Source: Ferruginibacter paludis (GTDB lineage Bacteria; Bacteroidota; Bacteroidia; Chitinophagales; Chitinophagaceae). Taken from it: a DNA stretch of 64,000 nt. Below, piece after piece: positions 52,874 to 62,051 of the stretch; position 1 is the stretch's first letter; each line of letters begins with the position of its first letter. The stretch covers positions 806,001 through 870,000 of the forward strand of contig NZ_JAUFQJ010000004.1 in NCBI RefSeq assembly GCF_030409685.1, written 5' to 3'. A model generated the notes under the pieces. The model ran no database searches, was not told the origin of the DNA, and saw only the letters and a list, made by a program, of their open reading frames with translations. The translations under genes and the position numbers were made by a program.

Positions 52874-53421
52874 TTGTATTGTAACATTTTTCTTAATTCC
52901 AAAATTGCGGTTCGCATCCTTGTTTTTACGGTACCCAACGGCACACCCAGTTCCTTTGCGATTTCGTCCTGGGTGAATCCGCTGAAATAAGCCATATCAA
53001 TAATAACACGTTGTTCGGGTTTCAGGTTAGCAAGCTGTTTTCTTATGCCTAGTGAGTCAAATTTAAGAAGGGTGCTGCTGGTATCTGGTATATTATTTAC
53101 GGAATTTTCGTCACCTGAGATTTTTGTTTGTTTTTTATACCCCTTGCTGCGCAACACATCAATGGTTAAATTCCTTGTGAGGTTTAACATCCAGGTAAAC
53201 AGGCGTCCTTTTGACTGATCGTATTGGTTGAAATTATGCCAGATCTTTACAAATGCTTCCTGCAGGATATCTTCCGCCAGTGCACTGTCTTCAACCAATC
53301 TGAAAATAATGTTGTTTAATGCACCCGCATAATTATCATATAAATAGGAGAATGCCTGCTGATCCTGTCGCTGCAATAACACAACGAGCTCTTCTTCACT
53401 ATATTTATTGATGGGTTCCAA
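52870..53421 (-). CDS. ECF (SigK-like) RNA polymerase sigma factor
   Basis: ECF sigma-70 of about 183 residues: region 2 (AFSYLYDNYAGALNNIIFRLV, LAEDILQEAFVKIWHN, RLFTWMLNLTRNLTIDVLR) and region 4 (LKPEQRVIIDMAYFSGFTQ, EIAKELGVPLGTVKTRM). The favoured start is TTG at 53421 (LEPINKYSEEELV), because a promoter-like pair (TTG-N18-TATCTTTA, 53484-53456) lies inside the longer frame that begins at TTG 53484. Pairs with the RskA-like anti-sigma, and possibly controls the fasciclin gene downstream. Start not certain. Confidence 0.9.
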   Translation of the reverse strand: MEPINKYSEEELVVLLQRQDQQAFSYLYDNYAGALNNIIFRLVEDSALAEDILQEAFVKIWHNFNQYDQSKGRLFTWMLNLTRNLTIDVLRSKGYKKQTKISGDENSVNNIPDTSSTLLKFDSLGIRKQLANLKPEQRVIIDMAYFSGFTQDEIAKELGVPLGTVKTRMRTAILELRKMLQYN

Positions 53422-53455
53422 AAATGTATTGACCTTGAATTTAAGTTGATAAAAA

Positions 53456-53484
53456 TAAAGATATTTTAAATACCTTTTGTACAA
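53456..53484 (-). promoter_or_regulatory. Promoter candidate of the sigma / anti-sigma pair
   Basis: TTG at 53484-53482, an 18-base spacer and TATCTTTA at 53463-53456. Transcription would begin about 30 bases before TTG 53421. Confidence 0.4.
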
Positions 53485-53499
53485 TTACAATAATAAAAA

Positions 53500-53841
53500 A
53501 TGTTCCTAAAAACTATTCCGGTTTTACCAGCTGTTAGCATCAGGGATACGATTGATTTCTATAGTTCAAAACTCGGTTTTACAGGCGTCAACCAGGGCGA
53601 CTATGGCATCCTGAAATTAAAGGATGCTGAAATACACTTATCCATGTTCGACATAAATAAGCCATTCCATCCCGGCAGCTGCTTTATTTTAACGGATGAT
53701 ATTGAATGCCTGTATGCAGATTTCTCCGCAAAAGAATTGATTTATCCAAGGACAGTACTGAAGGACAAACCCGGACGATATAAAGAATTTAGTATTAAAG
53801 ACAATAATGGAAACCTGGTACGGTTTGGGCAAAAAAAATAG
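53500..53841 (+). CDS. VOC/bleomycin-resistance-like protein
   Basis: 113-residue single-domain VOC protein: KTIPVLPAVSIRDTIDFYSS opening, KDAEIHLSMFD and GSCFILTDDIECLY in the middle, and the end RYKEFSIKDNNGNLVRFGQ with the conserved Glu and GN. Layout resembles bleomycin-resistance (BleO/BRP) proteins, which bind drugs by dimerisation, but many relatives have other roles. It starts divergently from the sigma factor gene. Confidence 0.85.
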   Translation: MFLKTIPVLPAVSIRDTIDFYSSKLGFTGVNQGDYGILKLKDAEIHLSMFDINKPFHPGSCFILTDDIECLYADFSAKELIYPRTVLKDKPGRYKEFSIKDNNGNLVRFGQKK

Positions 53842-53895
53842 TTGCAGAAGCATCTGCTAATATTCCATATGTAAATGATGATAGTCGCGGGCTGA

Positions 53896-54525
53896 TTAAT
53901 TGGCTGTATTTACTGCCTGCACTTCATAAACGGGGCTGAATAAATATATTTTTCCCGTGGCAATTTCTTTGCATTTAAACCGCTTCCTTACCCGTTCCTC
54001 CTTTAAAAAAACACGGCCTCCCCTGATGGAAAACAAGGCTCCGGCGGGCAAACTTTCAATCAATAGTACGCCTTCCCTCTTTTTATCGTATTTGTACAAC
54101 ACCCTCAGTAGTGCAGTGTCTGCACAACTGCTGGCGGCGGGGTTTTGAAGCGTTTTAAGTAAAGTCTGCTGAATATCTGCGGGAAAAATCTGCTTTGCCA
54201 GGAATTGCTCCAGCACTTTGCTGAATTCATTCTTCCACTCCTGGCCATGTGCCTGAACGCGGTGGCCATAGCGTTCAAATGTAAATAAATGCGCCAGTTC
54301 ATGCAGCAGGGTAATTAAAAAAGCATAGGGATTTAAATTGCCATTTACACTGATGCGGTGATTTTTATTAAGATGAGAATTGCGGTAATCGCCCAGTACC
54401 GACTTTCGTTCACGGGTAATGGTTAATTGTACTTTGTAATGCAGCAGGTAGTGAACCACGCCTCCAAAACTGCCTTCTGGTAAATAATTTTTTAACTGGT
54501 GTAACGGGGCTTCCTGCTTAGGCAT
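53896..54525 (-). CDS. SprT-like zinc-metalloprotease domain protein
   Basis: 209 residues. HELAH at 75-79 with H93 (QAHGQEWK) is the SprT/Spartan zinc site; NGNLNPYAFLITLLHELAHL matches the family. The C-terminal region (FSIRGGRVFLKEERVRKRFKCKEIATGKIY) resembles the SprT zinc-ribbon-like tail. In eukaryotes such proteases remove DNA-protein crosslinks; in bacteria the role is unsettled. Its start overlaps the end of the preceding membrane-protein gene by 8 bases. Confidence 0.9.
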   Translation of the reverse strand: MPKQEAPLHQLKNYLPEGSFGGVVHYLLHYKVQLTITRERKSVLGDYRNSHLNKNHRISVNGNLNPYAFLITLLHELAHLFTFERYGHRVQAHGQEWKNEFSKVLEQFLAKQIFPADIQQTLLKTLQNPAASSCADTALLRVLYKYDKKREGVLLIESLPAGALFSIRGGRVFLKEERVRKRFKCKEIATGKIYLFSPVYEVQAVNTAN

Positions 54526-54913
54526 TTTTTGAACGATTCAGTTTCATAACCATACCAACTTCTGTAGCAAGGTAAACAAAGTAAATTACCATGGCTGCGA
54601 TAACTGTTGGCTTACTGAATTTTTCCTTCATGGTAAACCAGTAAACAAAAACGGCAATTATGCAGGCGAACATTTTAATCATCATACCGCCCATTACACT
54701 ACGTACAAAAACATTGGGATTGGCATTTTGCAGTGCCTTTTGCTGAATATAAAAAGTGATAAGCGTGAGTATACAAAACAATAAGTTGGCAATAATAAGC
54801 ACGTCATTATCTACGCCCCATTTTGCCAACAGGTTTTTAGCTGATATAAAAAAGCCATTACAAAAAATAAACAACAGCAACAGTGGTATTAAAAATTTTC
54901 TCTTTCCCTTCAT
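54518..54913 (-). CDS. Small four-helix membrane protein (AtpI-like)
   Basis: 131 residues with about four hydrophobic helices (FLIPLLLLFIFCNGFFI; VLIIANLLFCILTLITFYI; MMIKMFACIIAVFVYWF; TVIAAMVIYFVYLATEV). The pattern, and its position near bactofilin, resembles proteins encoded before the ATP synthase genes in related genomes (AtpI-like); no ATP synthase genes are here, so that assignment is tentative. Overlaps the start of the SprT-like gene. Confidence 0.7.
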   Translation of the reverse strand: MKGKRKFLIPLLLLFIFCNGFFISAKNLLAKWGVDNDVLIIANLLFCILTLITFYIQQKALQNANPNVFVRSVMGGMMIKMFACIIAVFVYWFTMKEKFSKPTVIAAMVIYFVYLATEVGMVMKLNRSKNA

Positions 54914-54941
54914 TGTTTTTTACTGTTACTGATATAGTTGC

Positions 54942-55346
54942 CTACTGGTTAACCGCTGTGGACAACTCTACATTTAATTCTACCACATTCGCACCCATAT
55001 GACAACGGCCGTTGAAAGTTGCTGTTGGCTCTACTTCAAGCTTTCCTGCAAAAATATCTCCGTCAATAATACACTTACCCCGTAACTGCAGTATTTCTTT
55101 GATATCCATCTGCCCGGTTACTTTGCCCAGTACGTCTGCATTTTTTCCTTTGATAGCACCATCAATCACTCCATCGGCGCCTACTAAAACTTTTGCTTTG
55201 GATGTAAGGTTTCCGATCAGTGTACCGTCAATCCTGATGTCGCCTGTACTTTCTATATTACCATTGATGGTTGTTCCTGCACCGATGATTGTTGTGCTTC
55301 CTCCCTGGGCTTCGCTGCCGCCGGATTTAGATTTTGAGTTGAACAT
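54942..55346 (-). CDS. Bactofilin
   Basis: 134-residue polymer-forming cytoskeletal protein. After a flexible N-terminus (KSKSGGSEAQGGST) comes the right-handed beta-helix of the DUF583 family, with repeated turns such as TTINGNIESTGDIRIDGTLIG, KVLVGADGVIDGAIKGKNADV and ECIIDGDIFAGKLEVEP-like GKCIIDGDIFAGKLE. Bactofilins localise cell-wall or motility machinery. Followed 28 bases later by the AtpI-like gene. Confidence 0.94.
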   Translation of the reverse strand: MFNSKSKSGGSEAQGGSTTIIGAGTTINGNIESTGDIRIDGTLIGNLTSKAKVLVGADGVIDGAIKGKNADVLGKVTGQMDIKEILQLRGKCIIDGDIFAGKLEVEPTATFNGRCHMGANVVELNVELSTAVNQ

Positions 55347-55577
55347 TGTAATTGATTTTTTTAGGTTTGGAATTGGTTATGTCGAAATATAGTATGCAAA
55401 ATTATTTCTTTATCTGTTTAAAAAAATATCAGATAAAAAATATATTCAAAATAGTTAACCTGCAAAGCTCTGAGCTTTCACTGTATCCAATCCTTTACCG
55501 GCATGACACTTTCTACGAACAGCAATAAAACAACGTCGAAATATAATTAATGGTATGCAATGGTGAATAAGTTTTAA

Positions 55578-55976
55578 TTACTCGTTCGTATTATCTTCTT
55601 TTGGTAAATCTAATTTGTTGGTATCCAGCGAAGACGTCTTACCTTCTAACACTTTCTTTAAATCATCCAGATATTGCTGTTTAAATTTCATTGCATTTTC
55701 CATCGAGTCCGCTCTTATTTTTAATTGCCTGTATTCCCTTACCTGCCTTGCGTCGCCATACCCAACACCCGGCAAATAGTATTTAATCGGCGTAAAAACA
55801 ATGAGTGCCACCGTTAAAATTGTGAATAAAACAAATGTACTGCTCAAAATAATATATACACTCAGCCTGCTTAAACGGAACTTCACCACTTCTTCATAAG
55901 TATCCTCATTCATTACCACCAACAGGTACCTGTTGCGTAAACGTTTTAATGTACTGTTACCTTCTACCCGGGCCAT
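55578..55976 (-). CDS. Membrane-anchored coiled-coil protein (M23-peptidase-like N-terminus)
   Basis: 132 residues: a basic cytoplasmic start (RLRNRYLLVVMNEDTYEEVV), one transmembrane helix (about 38-61, VYIILSSTFVLFTILTVALIVF), then a periplasmic coiled coil (REYRQLKIRADSMENAMKFKQQYLDDLKKVL) and an acidic end. The first ~65 residues resemble the beginning of M23 peptidases that sit near bactofilin genes in Bacteroidota, but the peptidase domain is absent. Together with bactofilin it may link the wall to the cytoskeleton. The 231-base gap to the bactofilin gene holds nothing obvious. Confidence 0.75.
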   Translation of the reverse strand: MARVEGNSTLKRLRNRYLLVVMNEDTYEEVVKFRLSRLSVYIILSSTFVLFTILTVALIVFTPIKYYLPGVGYGDARQVREYRQLKIRADSMENAMKFKQQYLDDLKKVLEGKTSSLDTNKLDLPKEDNTNE

Positions 55977-56077
55977 ATTTCATTATTGGATGTTAAAAAT
56001 AAGAAACCAAAAGCATTAAGCCCCACTAATTGGCAAAAATAACCGATATTTAGCCGCATTATTTCAAACAATTATTC

Positions 56078-59000
56078 ATGCAGAAAAGGATTTTTTTAAG
56101 GCTGTTACTGTCGGCTATTTTATTCACTTATGTAAACGTTGTTTTTGCACAGCCTGCATGGACCATAAACCTGCTGGACTCCACCAAAAGGTCGGCCAAA
56201 TTTGAAGAACGAAAATTAGGGTCCGAAAAAATGGCCGACAAAAAATTCACCAAAGTGCGCCATATTTTTCAGAATAATTATACTCATTTTAATTACTATT
56301 ACAATGCCCATAATAAAATAAACGCAGTTATTGAACGGGCAAAAGCACAGCAAAAAGATGACTATACTAAACTGCTGTCGTATTACCCATATAGCCTGGA
56401 AGGTACCGCCGCACAAAAAATTGAGCTTGACTCTGTAATTTATAAAGCTACGGCAGGTATTTTACTGCACGATCTGCGTAATGACTGGGTGGATAATATG
56501 TACCTGCTGATGGGACAGGCCTATTTTTTTAAAAAAGATTTTGATTCTGCCGCTGCCACCTTTCAATTCATCAACTACAATCTTTTTCCGCGTAAAAAAG
56601 ATGAAGATGATAATCGGGTGGTAGGTACCGGATCAGCCTCCAGTAGTGGCACGTTAAGCATTGCCAACAAAGAAAAAAGAAACATACTTCAAAAATTAAC
56701 TGCGCAGCCGCCCAGCAGAAATGATGCGTTGATCTGGATGATACTGACACTGATAGAACAGAATGAACTGGGGGATGCATCATCACTCATTAATACCTTA
56801 CAGCACGATGACAATTTACCAAAACGCCTGGCAGACGACCTTGCAGAAGTAAATGCATACTGGTTTTACAAACAAAATATTTATGACAGTGCGGCTGCGC
56901 ATTTGGAAGAAGCCCTTAGCAATGCCAATTCGAAACAGGACCAGGCCAGATCAGAATTTCTGCTGGCGCAGTTATTTGAAACTACACATAAGTATGACAA
57001 GGCATCGTTTTATTATAACCGTGCGTCGCAGCATACAACAGATCCCATGATGGATATTTATGCCCAGCTCAACAACGCAAAAATGATGAAAGGCACAGAT
57101 TCTGTTGAACTGAAAAAAGGAATCGGCAACCTGGTGCACATGGCTAAAAAAGACAAGTTTGAATCCTACCGCGATATCATCTATTACTCTGCCGGCGACT
57201 TATCCATGCAATTACCAGACAGCGCAGCCGCTATATTTTATTACAACAAAAGTTTACACTATAACGAACAAAATATTTCTTTTAAAAATAAAGCCTTTCT
57301 GCAACTGGCAGACATTGCTTACAACCGCAAGCAATATAAAACAGCTTATGCCATGTACGACAGTCTGCAAGCTGGCGACACTGCATTGCGCAGCAGGTTT
57401 GATGAAATAGATGAAAGAAAAAATGCACTGGCTAAGATTGTCGAAAAAATAAACATCGTTGAACGGGAAGACAGTTTACAAAAAATTGCAGCCATGCCGC
57501 TGGCAGAAAGAACTGCTTTTGTAAAGAAAATGGCGAGGCAATACCGTAAATTAAATGGCGGTAAAGAAGAAGAAACTGACAATGGATTTACACCCATTGC
57601 TTTTGATAATAATAAAAATCAACCTTCTGACCTTTTTTCAAATGGCAGTAAGGGAGACTGGTATTTTGACAATGCGGCGATGAAATCAAAGGGCTCTGCC
57701 GATTTTAAAAGAAAATGGGGCACAAGAACCAATACCGATAACTGGAGAAGGAAAAATGCCACTTCAGGTGTTCAAAAGTCAGATGTTAATACAGCCCCTA
57801 CTGATATGGGAGGCGGGGACATGGATGCAGCACCTTCCAAAACCGACTCCGCAGGGGTTACTTTAAAAGATAAGACTGGTGTAAAAAATTCTGCAGATGA
57901 TAAGATTGCACAACCGCAGGATCAAACCTTTGAAGGGTTGATGGCTAATCTTCCTTTAACGCCAGAAAAATTAACAGAGAGCAATCACCTGGTGGCGCTT
58001 AGTTTATTCGATCTGGCCAAATTATACCAAAGCAGTCTTGAAGATTATCCGCAGGCAATCAGGGGGTATGATGAATCGTTGAGACGTTTTCCTGATTCCC
58101 TTTACAACGGGGATATTTACCTGGGCCTGTACTACTGTTATACCAAACTGGGTGATACGGAAAAGGCAGCCTATTATAAAAATCTGATCAATACAAAGTT
58201 TGCATCAAGTCCTGCTGAAAAAATACTAAACAGTCCTGCTGGTGGCGATGCTGCAAAGAAAAATGCTGCTGGCACAAAACAATACGAGTCTATTTACAAT
58301 TTATTTATTGAAGGCAAGTTTGACGAAGCGCTTGCCGAAAAGAAAAAAGCAGACAGCGTGTATGGCAACAATTATTGGAGCCCTCAGTTGTTATATATTG
58401 AAGCCGTCTACCACATCAAACAACATGAAGACACCGCAGCTATTGTAATATTAAATAACATCATCGGCCTGTATCCCAAAGCACCACTAAAAGCAAAGGC
58501 GGTAAAAATGGTGGATGTTTTAAAACGCAGGAAAGAAATTGAAAGCTATTTAACGGCGTTGCAGGTTACCAGGGCGAAAGAAGATGAAGTGATACCGGCA
58601 CCCAAGGAAAAATTGGTAAGAAATGATTCCAACCTGATTGTATCGCCCAAACCTTTTTATGATAGTAGCAAGGCTGTGGTTACTTCAAAGCCCGCTGTTG
58701 CAAAAGATAGTGTAAAAACCGTAGCCCCGCTTATTACAAACGGACCTTTTACATTCAATACAGCAAACCCGCAGAATGTAATTATGGTATTGGACAAAGT
58801 GGATGGAACCTATATCAACGAGTCTAAAAATGCATTCACCCGCTTTGTAGGTGAAAATTTCAGGGATCAGAATATAACGATTGCAAAAACCGCGATCGAC
58901 AAAGATATCAGCCTGCTGGTATTTTCTTCTTTTGCCAATGCTGATGCTGCCCTGCAGTTTTTATACAGGGCAAAAAAAGCTGCGCCCGATGAAGTGTCCT

Positions 59001-59125
59001 GGCTGCCGGCTGCCAAATATTCTTTCCTTATTATTTCGGATGCTAATCTTGGGTTGTTGCAAAACAATAAAAATTTAAAAGAATATAAAGACCTGCTTAG
59101 TAAACAATTCCCGGGCAAATTTTAA
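56078..59125 (+). CDS. TPR-rich protein resembling type IX secretion component PorW/SprE
   Basis: 1015 residues with a signal peptide (1-24, VVFAQ). Residues ~50-450 contain a chain of helical TPR-like repeats (for example LLMGQAYFFKKDFDSAAATFQFI, LDDLAEVNAYWFYKQNIYDSAA); there is a low-complexity Asp/Lys/Ser linker around 520-620 and a second TPR-like block from about 640. The C-terminal ~120 residues (NVIMVLDKVDGTYINESKNAF to KEYKDLLSKQFPGKF) resemble the closing domain of PorW/SprE. In the T9SS these proteins are periplasmic and needed for secretion. The assignment is by pattern recognition and needs a profile search. Confidence 0.75.
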   Translation: MQKRIFLRLLLSAILFTYVNVVFAQPAWTINLLDSTKRSAKFEERKLGSEKMADKKFTKVRHIFQNNYTHFNYYYNAHNKINAVIERAKAQQKDDYTKLLSYYPYSLEGTAAQKIELDSVIYKATAGILLHDLRNDWVDNMYLLMGQAYFFKKDFDSAAATFQFINYNLFPRKKDEDDNRVVGTGSASSSGTLSIANKEKRNILQKLTAQPPSRNDALIWMILTLIEQNELGDASSLINTLQHDDNLPKRLADDLAEVNAYWFYKQNIYDSAAAHLEEALSNANSKQDQARSEFLLAQLFETTHKYDKASFYYNRASQHTTDPMMDIYAQLNNAKMMKGTDSVELKKGIGNLVHMAKKDKFESYRDIIYYSAGDLSMQLPDSAAAIFYYNKSLHYNEQNISFKNKAFLQLADIAYNRKQYKTAYAMYDSLQAGDTALRSRFDEIDERKNALAKIVEKINIVEREDSLQKIAAMPLAERTAFVKKMARQYRKLNGGKEEETDNGFTPIAFDNNKNQPSDLFSNGSKGDWYFDNAAMKSKGSADFKRKWGTRTNTDNWRRKNATSGVQKSDVNTAPTDMGGGDMDAAPSKTDSAGVTLKDKTGVKNSADDKIAQPQDQTFEGLMANLPLTPEKLTESNHLVALSLFDLAKLYQSSLEDYPQAIRGYDESLRRFPDSLYNGDIYLGLYYCYTKLGDTEKAAYYKNLINTKFASSPAEKILNSPAGGDAAKKNAAGTKQYESIYNLFIEGKFDEALAEKKKADSVYGNNYWSPQLLYIEAVYHIKQHEDTAAIVILNNIIGLYPKAPLKAKAVKMVDVLKRRKEIESYLTALQVTRAKEDEVIPAPKEKLVRNDSNLIVSPKPFYDSSKAVVTSKPAVAKDSVKTVAPLITNGPFTFNTANPQNVIMVLDKVDGTYINESKNAFTRFVGENFRDQNITIAKTAIDKDISLLVFSSFANADAALQFLYRAKKAAPDEVSWLPAAKYSFLIISDANLGLLQNNKNLKEYKDLLSKQFPGKF

Positions 59126-59202
59126 TAGCTTGCAACCTTGCCACACTAAATCCGGGGCAGAATTTGCTTTGAATCTGAAGACAAAAATTTGAAAATAGTA
59201 TA

Positions 59203-61644
59203 ATGACAAAACCTGTAAAAATTTTATGGCGTGTCTTTTTTGGCGGCCTGCTGCTGGTAATTTTGATTTTTTCAGCTGCCAATTTTGGCTTGTTGGGTAA
59301 GATGCCATCTTTAAAAGAGTTGGAAAACCCGGAAGCAGATCTTGCCAGCGAAGTGTATTCATCTGACGGTAAATTAATGGGTAAATACTACGCCGAAAAC
59401 CGCAGCGAAGTAAAATACAATGAAATTTCGCCCAATATTATTCATGCCCTTGTAGCAACTGAAGATCAGAATTTTTATGATCACTCGGGCATAGATGCAA
59501 AAGCGGTTGCACGGGCCGTAATTAAATTGGGTACAGATGGCGGCGGCAGCCCTATTACACAACAGCTGGCCAAAATGATGCTGGGACAAGGTAAAGGGAA
59601 TGTACTAAAGAGAGGAACACAAAAAATAAAAGAATGGGTAATTGCCGTAAAACTGGAACGCAATTTTACCAAAGAAGAAATTATCACGCTTTATCTTAAC
59701 AGGGCTCCGTGGGGTAACAATTACGGTATCCGGAATGCTGCCAGAACCTATTTTCAAAAAGAACCAATTGATCTGAATGTGGAAGAGTCTGCGGTGCTCG
59801 TGGGAATGCTGAAGGGTTTTATTTACGATCCTATACGTCATCCAAGTGCAGCCATTAACCGCAGAAATACGGTTATAGAAAGAATGGTAGAGTGTAAGCA
59901 ACATTATCTTACGGATGCACAGGCCCTCAAATACAAGGCAAAGCCACTCATCACCAGTTTTAAGAAGGTAGATGACAATGTAGGTATTGCCCCTTATTTC
60001 CGTTTTGCCGTTGTTGATAAAATGAAAGACTGGTGCAAAACACATAAAAATCCAAAGACGGGGGAAAACTATGACTTATATAGGGATGGGCTTAGAATTT
60101 ATACTACCATTAATTCTAAAATGCAGCAGTATGCAGAGGAGTCTGTAGTACAGCAAATGCCCATCATTCAAAGAAAATTAAATGCTTACCTGAGAACAAC
60201 CAGCGATAAAACTTGGAAGGAGCACGAAAATATTATTGAAGCGGCCATGAAATCGAGTGAACGCTGGAAGAACTTGAAGGAAGAGGAGATGAAGGATGCT
60301 GATATAAAAAAGTCTTTCCTGGTAAAAGTTAAAATGAAAGTATTTGCATGGAATCCTAAGAAAGAACTGGATACCGTAATGACCCCAAGGGATTCAATTA
60401 AATATCACCGGCAGTTGTTGCAAACCTCCTTTGTTGCAATGGACCCTAAAACAGGCGAGGTAAAATGCTGGGTGGGCGGTAACGATTTTAAATGGTTTAA
60501 ATATGACCATGTAACGGCAAGCCGGCAGGTTGGCTCTACCATAAAACCATTGATTTATGCATTGGCGGTACAGGATGCCGGTTACACACCTTCTACAGTT
60601 ATTGAAGGTGGACCGGTACAGTATGGCAAAATTTCAAGAACGTTTGATGGCGGTGGCGGAACACTGGCCAACTGTCTTGCTTTCTCAAAGAATACCGCAT
60701 CAGTAAGATTGACTAATTTACTGGGTGTAAACAGGGTGATTGAATTTGCAAAAAGCGTTGGGGTCACTGTGCCGCTTCCTCCATATATTTCGCTTGCCCT
60801 TGGTTCTGCTGAAATTCCTCTTTTACAAATGCTGCAGGCATATACCATGTTCCCCAATAAAGGTTTTAATACAGAGCCGGTATTCATAAGCCGCATAGAA
60901 GATAAAAATGGCAATTTACTGGAAGATTATACACAGGTCAATACCAAACAGGTAATGAGTGAACAGGATGCCTTTACCATGGTAAAACTAATGGAAGGTG
61001 TTGTAGAAATTGGCACAGGCCGGTCTTTAAACAATTACGGCATCCCAGCCCAGAAGGCAGGTAAGACCGGTACTACCAATGACAATGCGGATGGCTGGTT
61101 TATGGGATATACCCCCGAATTGCTGGCTGGCACCTGGGTTGGTTGCGATGACCCTTTTATCAGGATTTATTCAGGCACAAGTGGTGGTAACGAAATGGCC
61201 TTACCTAAATGGGGCTATTTTATGAAAAAGGTTTATGATGATAAAAGTCTGGGGTACGGTAAATTAAAAGAATTTGCGGAGCCTGCGCAAATGTCAAAAG
61301 ATCCGATCTATGCAGATCAGAATTTTAAAGATATCGTGAATAGTGGCGACAGTAGTAATGCTGCAGGCGATCAGGGCAGCGGAGGTGCCGGAGATTATAT
61401 TGTAGAGCCTTCAACAGATAAGTCTTCGCAAATACCTGTTGAAAGCCAGTTTGAAGATGGCAAGAAAGATACCGGTTTAAAAGCAAAAGTTAAAAGTGAA
61501 TTGCCTTCTGCTCCTGCTAAGTTACCAGAAGCAACGAAAGATCCGAAAGCTGTTATGCCTGCTCCAATTAAACCATTGGATGATAAAAATAAAAAAGGGG
61601 CCAAGCCGGATAAGGCAAAGAATGGAAAAAGCAATGATTATTGA
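59203..61644 (+). CDS. Penicillin-binding protein 1A (transglycosylase and transpeptidase)
   Basis: Bifunctional peptidoglycan synthase of 813 residues anchored by one N-terminal helix (about 11-32). The GT51 domain has E87 (ATEDQNFYDHSG) and SPITQQLAKMML. The transpeptidase domain has the SxxK serine S445 (GSTIKPLIYAL), SKN at 495-497 and KTG at 621-623 (KAGKTGTTND). A Lys/Pro/Asp-rich tail (about 720-813) is low complexity and likely disordered. It begins 77 bases after the PorW-like gene and may share its transcript; a terminator follows. Confidence 0.96.
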   Translation: MTKPVKILWRVFFGGLLLVILIFSAANFGLLGKMPSLKELENPEADLASEVYSSDGKLMGKYYAENRSEVKYNEISPNIIHALVATEDQNFYDHSGIDAKAVARAVIKLGTDGGGSPITQQLAKMMLGQGKGNVLKRGTQKIKEWVIAVKLERNFTKEEIITLYLNRAPWGNNYGIRNAARTYFQKEPIDLNVEESAVLVGMLKGFIYDPIRHPSAAINRRNTVIERMVECKQHYLTDAQALKYKAKPLITSFKKVDDNVGIAPYFRFAVVDKMKDWCKTHKNPKTGENYDLYRDGLRIYTTINSKMQQYAEESVVQQMPIIQRKLNAYLRTTSDKTWKEHENIIEAAMKSSERWKNLKEEEMKDADIKKSFLVKVKMKVFAWNPKKELDTVMTPRDSIKYHRQLLQTSFVAMDPKTGEVKCWVGGNDFKWFKYDHVTASRQVGSTIKPLIYALAVQDAGYTPSTVIEGGPVQYGKISRTFDGGGGTLANCLAFSKNTASVRLTNLLGVNRVIEFAKSVGVTVPLPPYISLALGSAEIPLLQMLQAYTMFPNKGFNTEPVFISRIEDKNGNLLEDYTQVNTKQVMSEQDAFTMVKLMEGVVEIGTGRSLNNYGIPAQKAGKTGTTNDNADGWFMGYTPELLAGTWVGCDDPFIRIYSGTSGGNEMALPKWGYFMKKVYDDKSLGYGKLKEFAEPAQMSKDPIYADQNFKDIVNSGDSSNAAGDQGSGGAGDYIVEPSTDKSSQIPVESQFEDGKKDTGLKAKVKSELPSAPAKLPEATKDPKAVMPAPIKPLDDKNKKGAKPDKAKNGKSNDY

Positions 61645-61662
61645 GTATTCAATTAATGTAAT

Positions 61663-61694
61663 AAAAAAGCGTGCTGTAACAGGGACGCTTTTTT
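61663..61694 (+). terminator. Intrinsic terminator after the PBP1A gene
   Basis: AAAAAAGCGT / ACGCTTTTTT stem (10 bp) with a 12-base loop; the T run forms part of the stem. Confidence 0.7.
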
Positions 61695-61779
61695 GATAGT
61701 GCCGGTACAATATTTTCTTACTCATGCTGGTTGTTTGCTTACCACCATCAAGTATCAAAACCACCAGGCCCCGGTAATT

Positions 61780-62015
61780 TTTGATTGCATTCCATCAAAT
61801 TACTTTTGTCATCTGCTCACAACAAAGTTGCAGCAACGACTGTAAATATGCTTTCCGCAGTCCATTTTCCGCAAGAAGTCAGGCTAACCTTTACCAGCCA
61901 GTTTATCCATATGCTTCCGGCTTTTTCAACAACACCTTGCCGGTAGCGTCAGCAGATTTACCATATTTATTATCTGACTGCAATAAAAAAACGTGCTGTA
62001 TAGCACGCTTTTTTT
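61780..62015 (+). ncRNA. Candidate small RNA between PBP1A and the PorU2-like gene
   Basis: A 407-base gap contains TTTG (61780-61783), a 17-base spacer and TACTTTTG (61801-61808), an exact -7 consensus. About 190 bases downstream is a terminator (61992-62015). No protein frame of note lies between. Several short inverted repeats (GTTG-CAG-CAAC; CCGG pairs) occur inside. The region could also be remnant coding sequence, and the terminator serves the opposite-strand gene too. No known RNA family is recognised. Confidence 0.3.
61985..62015. terminator. Bidirectional hairpin terminator before the PorU2-like gene's end
   Basis: CGTGCT-GTAT-AGCACG (61992-62007) with an A tract on the left (61985-61991) and a T tract on the right (62009-62016). 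In the minus direction it terminates the PorU2-like gene. Confidence 0.8.
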
Positions 62016-62051
62016 TAAATTATTTTCTGTTGCGAACACATCTATCTGATG

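Noticed and set aside
61395..61634. Minus-strand frame opposite the end of PBP1A
   Set aside because: Low-complexity shadow of the Lys/Pro-rich tail on the opposite strand.
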